A DNA stretch of 9,305 nucleotides from Candidatus Woesearchaeota archaeon (GTDB lineage: Archaea; Nanobdellota; Nanobdellia; Woesearchaeales; UBA11576). Positions 1-5,594 of this stretch are shown here, one piece after another. The stretch's first letter is position 1; each line of letters starts with the position of its first letter. The stretch lies in the NCBI GenBank assembly GCA_016219765.1, contig JACRKM010000042.1, positions 1 through 9,305 of the forward strand, in the 5' to 3' direction. Under the pieces are notes generated by a model that was not told the DNA's origin, did no database searches, and was given only the letters and a program-made list of their open reading frames with translations. The position numbers and the translations under genes are program-made.

Positions 1-417
1 TCTCAAGAGCGGGCACGCCTGCGGCGCGCCCACTGAGAGTTGTGACGACAGCAGGAGGCCTGCACCACCACGCCAAGCTCGTGATAGTGAATGCGCCTCT
101 CGCTAGCCGACATCCCCCGATGTGCCTTCCCCATAAGGGAGTGCCTCCCTTATTATCGAAAATCAAAGATTTTCGGAACATCCAGACTATCTGGATGCAA
201 CCCACCCCAAGACGGGCATGAAGCCCGTCGAATCATAACAAGTCTCATCACTTTCGTCGTCCGATTGGAGCGCAGCGGAAATCGGACTGGAGTTCGAGTG
301 CCAGCGGATCGATGGCCGCTGGGGGCGTTCAACTTGTCGGAGTGTTTGTGTATCTTTCTATCTCTCGCAAAAGGGCCGTGGTGGTGAGTGTGCCGGCGCT
401 ATTTTCTACAGAGCCGG
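1..417. repeat. Element A: hairpin-rich modular repeat (left end may lie outside the window)
   Basis: No gene is supported here. The stretch is a chain of hairpins: 11-31 (9-bp stem, one mismatch, loop TGC), 51-63 (5 bp, loop AGG), 110-123 (5 bp, loop CCCC), 133-153 (9 bp, TGC), 157-175 (8 bp, AAA), 179-197 (8 bp, CTA), 211-229 (7 bp, ATGAA), 259-287 (8 bp, 13-nt loop) and 301-322 (7 bp, 8-nt loop). A perfect 10-bp inverted repeat, CACCACCACG at 63-72 and CGTGGTGGTG at 377-386, encloses most of them. The block GCTCGTGAT (77-85), the block starting CGACATC (108-122), CTTGTCG (333-339), CTATCTCTCGC (358-368) and GTGCCGGC (390-397) recur in the same order in element B. The part 133-241 recurs inverted in element C. 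No target duplication is visible, and the left boundary is uncertain because the window begins here. Confidence 0.7.
133..241 (+). repeat. Hairpin block of element A shared with element C
   Basis: The 21-nt palindrome at 133-153 (stem ATAAGGGAG, loop TGC) is found exactly, reverse-complemented, at 5220-5240. The part 198-241 (CAACCCAC, then a 7-bp stem with loop ATGAA, then GAAT and AACAA) matches the reverse complement of 5179-5219. The stem is GACGGGC/GCCCGTC here and GGCAGGC/GCCTGCC in C. The two base-pair differences are fully compensated and the loop is unchanged. Copy A carries 44 extra nt (154-197) holding two more perfect 8-bp hairpins with 3-nt loops. Confidence 0.8.
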
Positions 418-438
418 AGTAAACCAATGATGATGAGG

Positions 439-798
439 CTACATTAACTGCAACGTGCCGGTTATTTGATCGATCACTTTTTCGTCATCTGGTCCAATGG
501 CCGCGCACGTGATCGTGCCAGGCTCGACTACTGTATGGCCCCCATCGGTTATGACGGCGGTCGTTAAGTTGTTCTCCTTTGCCATCTGTACATACTTGAA
601 CAGATTCTGCTGATCAACAACTTTGAGCACAACCTTTTTTTGCCCCTGCTGGTGCCACGCCTTCAGATGCTCTTTTGGAGACCGAATGCTTGCCTCCACC
701 GCGGCGTGCGCTGCTTGTGCTGCCATCTTCCCTTTGGGCAGCTTGAGATCTTGCCGCACCAGAATGACCATCTTGTACGCTACTGTCTCTGAGCTCAT
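439..798 (-). CDS. pth2: Peptidyl-tRNA hydrolase, Pth2 family
   Basis: This cytosolic enzyme frees tRNA from stalled or dropped-off peptidyl-tRNA by hydrolysing the ester bond. At 119 residues it has the full usual archaeal length. The family N-terminal signature is visible: KMVILVRQDL (9-18), then KGKMAAQAAHAA (22-33), which supplies the conserved lysine and helix. The second signature, TDGGHTVVEPGT (84-95), contains the conserved Asp85. The ATG start has no Shine-Dalgarno, but a TATA box sits about 25 bp upstream, so the mRNA is probably leaderless. Element B lies just beyond that promoter, and element A lies downstream of the stop. The gene appears to be transcribed alone. The family assignment is secure. 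Confidence 0.96.
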   Translation of the reverse strand: MSSETVAYKMVILVRQDLKLPKGKMAAQAAHAAVEASIRSPKEHLKAWHQQGQKKVVLKVVDQQNLFKYVQMAKENNLTTAVITDGGHTVVEPGTITCAAIGPDDEKVIDQITGTLQLM

Positions 799-820
799 GG
801 TTTTTTATGAGGCACCGTCT

Positions 821-830
821 TATTTAAAAT
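821..830 (-). promoter_or_regulatory. TATA box of pth2
   Basis: Read on the minus strand this is ATTTTAAATA. It is centred about 27 bp upstream of the pth2 ATG, which is right for a transcript starting at or next to the start codon. It lies outside element B, so that insertion spared the core promoter. Confidence 0.65.
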
Positions 831-835
831 CTTCC

Positions 836-1083
836 ATTGCCGGGCGCCATTGAAAAGTTGTGCATACTGCGTGCCGGCACCATTGCGGCGTGCTGCGCAC
901 ACCTTCATTCGTTCAACACCGCTGCCGGCTCGTGATGCGGGATTCTGTTCTGTCGGGTCGACATTCCCCGATGGGGCGTCCCCCTTGTCGACATGAAAGC
1001 AAGATTCGCTATCTCTCGCGTCAGGGCAGCGGTGTTGAACGTGCCGGCACTCTTGGATTTTTCAATGACGCCTATTGCCGGGC
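836..1083. repeat. Element B: inverted-repeat element flanked by direct repeats
   Basis: The sequence ATTGCCGGGC occurs at 836-845 and again at 1074-1083, bracketing an inverted pair GGCGCCATTGAAAA (843-856) / TTTTCAATGACGCC (1059-1072) with one mismatch. Further in lie two copies of the self-complementary GTGCCGGCAC (871-880, 1041-1050) and a perfect 16-bp inverted repeat, GTTCAACACCGCTGCC (911-926) with its complement at 1025-1040. The centre folds into nested stems: GTCGACA/TGTCGAC (957-963, 986-992) around CCCC-GAT-GGGG (966-976). The blocks at 928-936, 959-973, 984-990 and 1009-1019 match element A in order. The direct repeats could be a 6-7 bp target duplication, but the edges overlap the inverted repeat, so the exact ends are uncertain. 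No coding sequence is supported. Confidence 0.7.
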
Positions 1084-1117
1084 ATGATGCCCATTACTTT
1101 CTCTTCTTTTCTCTTCT
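1080..1117 (+). terminator. Possible plus-strand terminator after element B
   Basis: A small hairpin with the core GGGCATGATGCCC (1080-1092) is followed by a pyrimidine tract made of a perfect 10-bp tandem repeat, TTTCTCTTCT (1098-1107, 1108-1117). Hairpin plus U-rich tract is the form expected for stopping a transcript that crosses B rightwards. It overlaps the stop codon of the minus-strand peptidase gene and would shield that gene from antisense transcription. The hairpin core differs by one base from the one at 214-226 in element A. Confidence 0.35.
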
Positions 1118-2199
1118 TAGAAATGCGTAAGATCTACAAAACCCTGATTCTTCGGAAGAAACCGCGGACGAGACAGTCCAGTTACTTCTGTAAGTAATGG
1201 CGCGTGTTCAACGCCTATCTTACCCCAGTAGAGATCTTGCAATTCACCCTTGTCTTCCAGAAATTTCTTAACGGTAAAGTACCCTTCGAGGTACACAAAG
1301 TCTTTTGGGAAACCACCGCGCTTGGAAGTATCAGCAAGGCCTCGTTTCACCCTGAGTGCGAGTTTGAATGCCGCATCATCACCAAGCCGCTCCAGAAAAT
1401 ATTTGTAGATCTTCGAGAAAGAACGGTCTTGGCTCATTTTGACCGCAATCGCGCGCGCAGCGTACAAGCGCATCGTCTCTGCAGAGAGCAGGCCAAACCG
1501 TTCTTCATTAAATACTGCAAGACCCTCTTCGGTGGCTAAGTACTGGGGAAAACCTGACAAGAATATCCTAAATGGCTGCGCTCGGCCATTTTCCGCGCGA
1601 AGCACGTGTGTACCGATCTCGTGCACGATTAGCCTCTGAATGTATTGATGGGAGAAGCAGGCATCTTTGCGGATAAAAACACACTTATCTGCAACAGATA
1701 CCGCAGCAAGAGAACTCATCTCCTTTTGTTTTACTATGTAGGGAAAACCGTAATGGATCAGCTCCGCCCGAAGAATGTGCGCCGCCTGAGCCGCGCTTAC
1801 TACGCTTTTTTCATTTTGCGATTCTAATGACATTAGCTCCGCAGCGCGTGCAAGCGTAGACTCTTTTGGAAACCCGCACACCTTCTTTGCAAATATGCTG
1901 AACTTCGGCGTGCCGATGCAACGCATCATCTCGCACTTGTCTATGAAAATATCCCGCTTTTGCGTAAGCAATGAGCCTAACACCGAATCATGATCGTCAA
2001 CCGCGTCGAGCTCCTCTTCCACATTGTCTGGATTGTGCGGGAGATTCGAATATCGGAACTGAGGCTCGTAGTTCTCGTCAACTAACACTTTCTGTTTTTC
2101 TTCATCAATGTTGGCCGGGTTAATCGCGAGAAACGAAATCTTGCTTGTCGCCTCGTGCAATGCCGCATCAATGCTTTTCAGTAAGAAGAACTCACTCAC
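1117..2199 (-). CDS. DUF1704/MATCAP-like zinc metallopeptidase
   Basis: This 360-residue protein belongs to the DUF1704 family, whose eukaryotic members (MATCAP) are zinc carboxypeptidases acting on tubulin C-termini. The bacterial and archaeal members have no settled substrate. The zinc motif HEIGTH is at residues 193-198, and a downstream TEEGLAVFNE (223-232) carries the probable third ligand, Glu225. The latter corresponds to the QEGLA motif from which some annotations take their name. No signal peptide or membrane segment is seen, so it is probably cytosolic. The start is GTG: GAGGTG at 2206-2211 (complement strand) lies 6 nt upstream, and a TATA-like stretch lies about 45 bp upstream. 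Length and motifs look intact. The archaeal substrate is unknown. Confidence 0.88.
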   Translation of the reverse strand: MSEFFLLKSIDAALHEATSKISFLAINPANIDEEKQKVLVDENYEPQFRYSNLPHNPDNVEEELDAVDDHDSVLGSLLTQKRDIFIDKCEMMRCIGTPKFSIFAKKVCGFPKESTLARAAELMSLESQNEKSVVSAAQAAHILRAELIHYGFPYIVKQKEMSSLAAVSVADKCVFIRKDACFSHQYIQRLIVHEIGTHVLRAENGRAQPFRIFLSGFPQYLATEEGLAVFNEERFGLLSAETMRLYAARAIAVKMSQDRSFSKIYKYFLERLGDDAAFKLALRVKRGLADTSKRGGFPKDFVYLEGYFTVKKFLEDKGELQDLYWGKIGVEHAPLLTEVTGLSRPRFLPKNQGFVDLTHF

Positions 2200-2205
2200 T
2201 GTCTA

Positions 2206-2211
2206 CACCTC
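2206..2211 (-). promoter_or_regulatory. Shine-Dalgarno site for the DUF1704 gene
   Basis: On the minus strand this is GAGGTG, 6 nt before a GTG codon. It decides the start, because GTG is otherwise a weak candidate. Confidence 0.75.
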
Positions 2212-2238
2212 TAAACGCCGGTAAGTATATTCTCGTTA

Positions 2239-2250
2239 CTATAAATATTT
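2239..2250 (-). promoter_or_regulatory. TATA box of the DUF1704 gene
   Basis: On the minus strand the A/T-rich run AAATATTTATAG lies 40-51 bp upstream of the GTG. It predicts a leader of about 15-20 nt, long enough to carry the Shine-Dalgarno seen at 2206-2211. Confidence 0.5.
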
Positions 2251-2386
2251 TCTGAAGAACTAAAGGAATTTGCGGTAGATTTTGCGAGATTGTTCATGTG
2301 CATAATATTCAGTTATTGGCGCCGTTTAAACAACAATATTCCACGCCACATTTTGGACAGGCTATATAAGCTGCTGTTAGCGGCTC

Positions 2387-4279
2387 CTAAAATAAAACTG
2401 TGAAGAATTCCTTGATTCTATTCCAGACGCGTGTAAGCACCTTTGGCGATTCAGGTGCAGAAGGAAGCTCCAACGGGTTCGCTGTCGGCGTGATTGTTTC
2501 GTTCACTGACTCGTTCTTTTCTTGTGAAGTATTTTTCTCTTGTGAGACCTGCACCGCAGTCGCATTTTGTGAGTCATTTTGTGATTCCGTTTTTGGCTGA
2601 GACGCAAGATCGATTATCACTTCCGTTTCAATTGTATACAACTTTCCATTTGCCTGCTCTGCGCTTAAGCTTCTCTGGATGGTTAGCGTTTTCTGGTTAT
2701 ACGTGAGCGGCAGTATGATGGTGTAATTCAATGCATCCTTTTCTTCACCCATTTCAACTGAGTCAAAGTCAGCATCGCGCTTTCCAACAGTACTTATCCC
2801 CTTTGGAACGATGTCGATAATACTTACATCGGTAAGTTTTTCCTTCAGAATCTTTAGCTTTACATTAACTTTCACCGACCCGCCATTAATTGATGCCTCT
2901 GGAATAACTTGTATGAGCGTCTCTTTTGGTGTTACGATGAGATTCTTTTGTGCTTCAAACTGCATTGGGCTTCCTGCAAGATTCTTGTGCGAACCGCTGA
3001 CCCTCACGAAGTACGACGTCTCTCGCGCGACAGCCGGGAGCTTGATACTCTTCGAATAAACAGTCTTTGACCCGCCAAGAGCGATGCTTTCGTTCACTTT
3101 CTGAATGGCGGGTATCAAGTTACTTGCTACGTCAAGATCATACAAGCTGATGTCTCGCGATCCCGCGTTCTTTATAGTGATCGTTACAGTGACCGAATCA
3201 CCTCCGACGCCGCGTTCCTGGGCGATATCGATACTCGGAACAATGTCTGCAAGGCCCACACGAAGAGTTTTCACAGAAGAATCGTCGAACGCAGTTTCAT
3301 GAATAAATGATTTAACTGTTGAAGTTATATTGTATTTCCCTTTATCAAACGTCTTAATCTTTACGTAGAACTCTTTGGTCGCCCCTTTGGCGACAGATGT
3401 TGACGTGGTAAGCTGATTGTTGCTCTGCTTAAATTCCTGTGACTTTTCCGTGATAATCAGGCCAGCGGGCACAGCGATAAGCAGTTGTGAAACTTCCAGC
3501 GCACTCGTCGCATCATTGTTTGTTATATTAACCAAATACGCGGACTCCTCGTTCAGAATCACGCTCTCTTGTGAAAGGCCTGTCTCGATTTCAATCGGCG
3601 TGACGACTTTTATATGCAGAGGATCAACAGTGATGGGCGTGGTCTTTCCATCAAAATAATAAGAACTTTCGAATGTGACATCAAAGTCTTTATACTGCAG
3701 TCCTTTGACGATCGATTCGATCGTCTTCTTCTCGCCTGGAAGAAGCGTACCTTTCCAGATCACCTGGCTCCCGAGCGACGCCATGCCTACTGAGGAGCCT
3801 GTAATCGTTGCCTGGATCGGTACTAGTGCACGAACTTCTACGTCGGATGCGCGCTCTTCGCCCGTATTTTCAATTGTGATTGTAAGCGTTGCAGGTTCGT
3901 TCACCCCTATGACAGATTTATCTACACCTGCGCTAACACTTAGCGCTGGAACGATTTCGGTAACTCTCAAAGATGTACGGCCCACTACGCGGTAACCTTC
4001 CTCGTCATCGATTTCAGTTGTGTTTGCATCGTCAATACAGTATTCACGCGTGCCCAGTTTCTTGCAGGCTCCGACAGCGAAAATCATTATCGCTTCTCCT
4101 GCATGAAGAGATACTTTTCCATTGCCGGGATAGTATTTCAATGAATGATTGACGCCGCTAATCGAGAAAACATCATTATCGTATACGTATTGATTAAAAA
4201 TTTCAGCTCCAATGGCTGTGGTCGTTGTGATGATAAGAAGAAGTACGACAATCGCGAGTTTGCGAAGCATCCGTTTCAT
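2387..4279 (-). CDS. Secreted surface protein with about four CARDB-like Ig repeats
   Basis: This 630-residue protein has a Sec signal peptide (basic start, hydrophobic 9-23, likely cut after IGA at 23-25). A small N-terminal domain with two cysteines (Cys72, Cys81) could form a disulfide. Roughly four beta-sandwich repeats follow, at about 111-225, 229-343, 347-447 and 454-558. Each has the pattern TLTITIENTG / TVTITIKNAG typical of CARDB and related cell-surface repeats. Residues 561-612 form a polar Ser/Asn/Glu linker with five N-glycosylation sequons (Asn568, 572, 583, 589, 593). The protein ends in an aromatic, basic amphipathic helix (RVWNRIKEFFTVLF) with no true membrane anchor. Its role is probably adhesion or envelope structure; no enzymatic motif is seen. 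The ATG has no strong Shine-Dalgarno, and TATA-like runs lie upstream. Confidence 0.85.
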   Translation of the reverse strand: MKRMLRKLAIVVLLLIITTTTAIGAEIFNQYVYDNDVFSISGVNHSLKYYPGNGKVSLHAGEAIMIFAVGACKKLGTREYCIDDANTTEIDDEEGYRVVGRTSLRVTEIVPALSVSAGVDKSVIGVNEPATLTITIENTGEERASDVEVRALVPIQATITGSSVGMASLGSQVIWKGTLLPGEKKTIESIVKGLQYKDFDVTFESSYYFDGKTTPITVDPLHIKVVTPIEIETGLSQESVILNEESAYLVNITNNDATSALEVSQLLIAVPAGLIITEKSQEFKQSNNQLTTSTSVAKGATKEFYVKIKTFDKGKYNITSTVKSFIHETAFDDSSVKTLRVGLADIVPSIDIAQERGVGGDSVTVTITIKNAGSRDISLYDLDVASNLIPAIQKVNESIALGGSKTVYSKSIKLPAVARETSYFVRVSGSHKNLAGSPMQFEAQKNLIVTPKETLIQVIPEASINGGSVKVNVKLKILKEKLTDVSIIDIVPKGISTVGKRDADFDSVEMGEEKDALNYTIILPLTYNQKTLTIQRSLSAEQANGKLYTIETEVIIDLASQPKTESQNDSQNATAVQVSQEKNTSQEKNESVNETITPTANPLELPSAPESPKVLTRVWNRIKEFFTVLF

Positions 4280-4300
4280 ATGTACACATCTTTTATTTGA

Positions 4301-4310
4301 GATTTATTGT
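4301..4310 (-). promoter_or_regulatory. Probable TATA box of the surface-protein gene
   Basis: On the minus strand this is ACAATAAATC, centred about 27 bp upstream of the ATG, which suggests a leaderless transcript. A second A/T run at 4291-4298 is closer than the usual spacing. Confidence 0.4.
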
Positions 4311-4347
4311 CGTCGCTTGTTAATATAATTTTCTTTCTCACATATGT

Positions 4348-4998
4348 TTATCGTGCTTGCATTTTTCGTTCGAATCGCCAGGCACCAACATCAATACGCT
4401 GGACGCGTTTGCGATGAAATTCGTGTATCGCCTTGAGAGGAAACGCAAACCGCCAATGGTGCGTGATGCGCATACCGTGATCGCCGGCAACGGCGTGTAT
4501 GAATGATGCAGTAGATTCTTTGTGCATACTGTATACTGTGGATGCAAGCTCAAATGCTTTGAACAAGAAGTCTCTGTCTGCGTGTGCAGATTTCGTGCCA
4601 AACGGCGGATTCTGGATCACAACATCGACTGGCTGTGCAAATTCGGCAATTGGCTTATTCACTATTGCCGCCCGCCGCTGAAGTTTTAACATTTTAAGGC
4701 TCTCTTCTGCGATCTTCAACGCTGACAGATCTACATCCACAAGGAACACCTTCTTTGCACCCAGCAGCAGAGCTCCGATTCCAAGGAGGCCGGTACCGCA
4801 ACCAAGGTCGGCAATCGTCTTATTTTCAATGTCTCCTTGTAATTTAGCGTTCCATAATAATTCCGCGGCTACTTGCGAGTCTGTATGGTGCTGTTCGAGC
4901 TTCACTTGCGGGTTGTCGAAGACGCGCAAATGAGAAAGTGCAACTGCGAGTGACGATAGCGAGGTTATGGCTATAGATTCTAATTTTTTAGGGTTCAT
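4348..4998 (-). CDS. METTL5-like SAM-dependent RNA N6-adenine methyltransferase
   Basis: This 216-residue Rossmann-fold enzyme resembles the archaeal counterparts of METTL5 (COG2263), which methylates one adenine of small-subunit rRNA together with a Trm112-type partner. The SAM-binding motif DLGCGTG is at 64-70, and the acidic end of strand 2 is VDVD (87-90). The catalytic NPPFGTK (130-136) is the N6-adenine signature, and its GTK extension is characteristic of this group. The C-terminal strand FHRKRVQRIDV resembles the family end. No membrane segment is seen, so it is cytosolic. The ATG lies about 27 bp downstream of a TATA-like box and has little Shine-Dalgarno. MITE-like element C begins 50 bp upstream of the start, just behind that promoter. 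The exact target in this organism is inferred. Confidence 0.87.
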   Translation of the reverse strand: MNPKKLESIAITSLSSLAVALSHLRVFDNPQVKLEQHHTDSQVAAELLWNAKLQGDIENKTIADLGCGTGLLGIGALLLGAKKVFLVDVDLSALKIAEESLKMLKLQRRAAIVNKPIAEFAQPVDVVIQNPPFGTKSAHADRDFLFKAFELASTVYSMHKESTASFIHAVAGDHGMRITHHWRFAFPLKAIHEFHRKRVQRIDVGAWRFERKMQAR

Positions 4999-5020
4999 CG
5001 CTGCTTTCTCGCCATGGTGC

Positions 5021-5032
5021 TTTTTATGTTTT
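5021..5032 (-). promoter_or_regulatory. TATA-like box of the methyltransferase gene
   Basis: On the minus strand this is AAAACATAAAAA. It is 23-34 bp upstream of the ATG and 8 bp from the target duplication of element C. Confidence 0.4.
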
Positions 5033-5039
5033 CTATTTC

Positions 5040-5293
5040 GTTTAATGGTATTTGTTTAGCTAATCACTCTCACAGCGCCGCCACCGACCTGCGAGCTGGC
5101 GGAAAACGGATACGATGCCACAGCTCTTGGAAAACATAGTCCGCTTTCACATACATACGAGTTGTGAATGATTGCGTATTGTTATTCGGCAGGCTTCATG
5201 CCTGCCTTGATGTGGGTTGATAAGGGAGGCACTCCCTTATCGAGCGTCAGTGGCGGCGCTGTGAGCATAAGAGCTAAACAAATACGTTTAATG
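5040..5293. mobile_element. Element C: MITE-like non-autonomous transposon with 8-bp target duplication
   Basis: The element body is 5048-5285 (238 bp). A perfect 14-bp terminal inverted repeat starts GTATTTGTTTAGCT (5048-5061), with its complement at 5272-5285. A second inverted pair of 16 bp, CTCACAGCGCCGCCAC (5069-5084), has its complement at 5250-5265. The body is flanked by GTTTAATG at 5040-5047 and 5286-5293, an 8-bp direct repeat expected from staggered target cutting. The interior holds hairpins at 5078-5102 (CCGCCA/TGGCGG), 5146-5168 (TTCACA/TGTGAA), 5188-5206 and 5220-5240. The last two match element A in reverse orientation. No transposase is encoded, so it would have to be moved in trans. 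The transposase family cannot be named from these ends. Confidence 0.82.
5179..5240 (-). repeat. Hairpin block of element C matching element A
   Basis: Read on the minus strand, the palindrome at 5220-5240 (loop TGC) is followed directly by CAACCCACATCAA, then a 7-bp hairpin with loop ATGAA (5188-5206), then GAATAACAA. This is the element A block without its two extra hairpins. The hairpin stem differs from A by two compensated base pairs. Confidence 0.8.
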
Positions 5294-5458
5294 CAATAAA
5301 AATCTATTTGATGCCTATTTGATTGGCAGCGGTCCGAAATTTCGACACCACTATGACGCCATTTTATGCCAGTTAGAAGCATGAATTAATGCCCTTACGC
5401 CGTATAAGCCTCTTTTCCGATGAAAGGAAACAAAGGAACTGAAGGAAAAAACGGAAGG

Positions 5459-5466
5459 TTTAAATA
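5459..5466 (+). promoter_or_regulatory. Distal TATA box with purine-rich BRE-like flank
   Basis: TTTAAATA is preceded by the purine run GGAAGG, like a TFB-recognition element. It predicts a start near 5488-5492, about 100 nt before the winged-helix gene. The same TTTAAATA core is seen before pth2 and before the double zinc-ribbon gene. Confidence 0.55.
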
Positions 5467-5560
5467 TGAGGGGCTCATAAAAGGCTCATAAAATCAACCT
5501 GCAAAACATAGTGATTCCAAGCAGTGTCTTTCAATGAATGTGTTTGAATACAATAATGAA

Positions 5561-5567
5561 TATAAAA
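5561..5567 (+). promoter_or_regulatory. Proximal TATA box of the winged-helix gene
   Basis: TATAAAA lies 28-34 bp before the GTG at 5595. It would start transcription near 5590, giving a very short leader. Confidence 0.55.
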
Positions 5568-5594
5568 TCATGGTGATGACAATAGCAGCAAGGG

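Larger units (their letters stand above)
5294..5594 (+). promoter_or_regulatory. Complex upstream region of the winged-helix gene
   Basis: This 300-bp stretch has no convincing gene. CTATTTGAT is repeated at 5304-5312 and 5315-5323. GGAA recurs at 5426, 5435, 5444 and 5453, exactly 9 nt apart, leading into GG and a TATA box TTTAAATA (5459-5466). GGCTCATAAAA is then repeated in tandem (5472-5482, 5483-5493). A second TATA box, TATAAAA (5561-5567), lies closer to the gene. A 25-codon reading frame starts at ATG 5534 and stops at 5609-5611, overlapping the start of the winged-helix gene in another frame. The layout suggests two promoters, with the distal one under some regulation; that is inference. 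Confidence 0.5.

Noticed and set aside
287..304. GTTCGAG in a small stem, resembling a tRNA T-arm
   Set aside because: The stem is only 4 bp, the base that should close the loop does not pair, and no acceptor, D or anticodon arm fits around it.
91..387. 98-codon plus-strand open frame
   Set aside because: It lies wholly in hairpin-rich element A, has low-complexity basic and Arg/Ser-rich composition, and has no start signal; the hairpins explain the sequence better.
1..417. CRISPR array
   Set aside because: The palindromes differ from one another and are not separated by regular spacers; no cas gene is present.
860..1087. 75-codon plus-strand open frame
   Set aside because: It coincides with element B; its reading comes from the repeat and has no promoter or ribosome site.
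2369..2385. Hairpin AGCTGCT/AGCGGCT after the surface-protein stop as a terminator
   Set aside because: On the transcribed minus strand one pair becomes an A-C mismatch and no U-run follows, so a terminator is not supported.
4338..4601. 87-codon minus-strand frame inside the methyltransferase gene
   Set aside because: It is a shadow of the methyltransferase reading frame, which has clear catalytic motifs.
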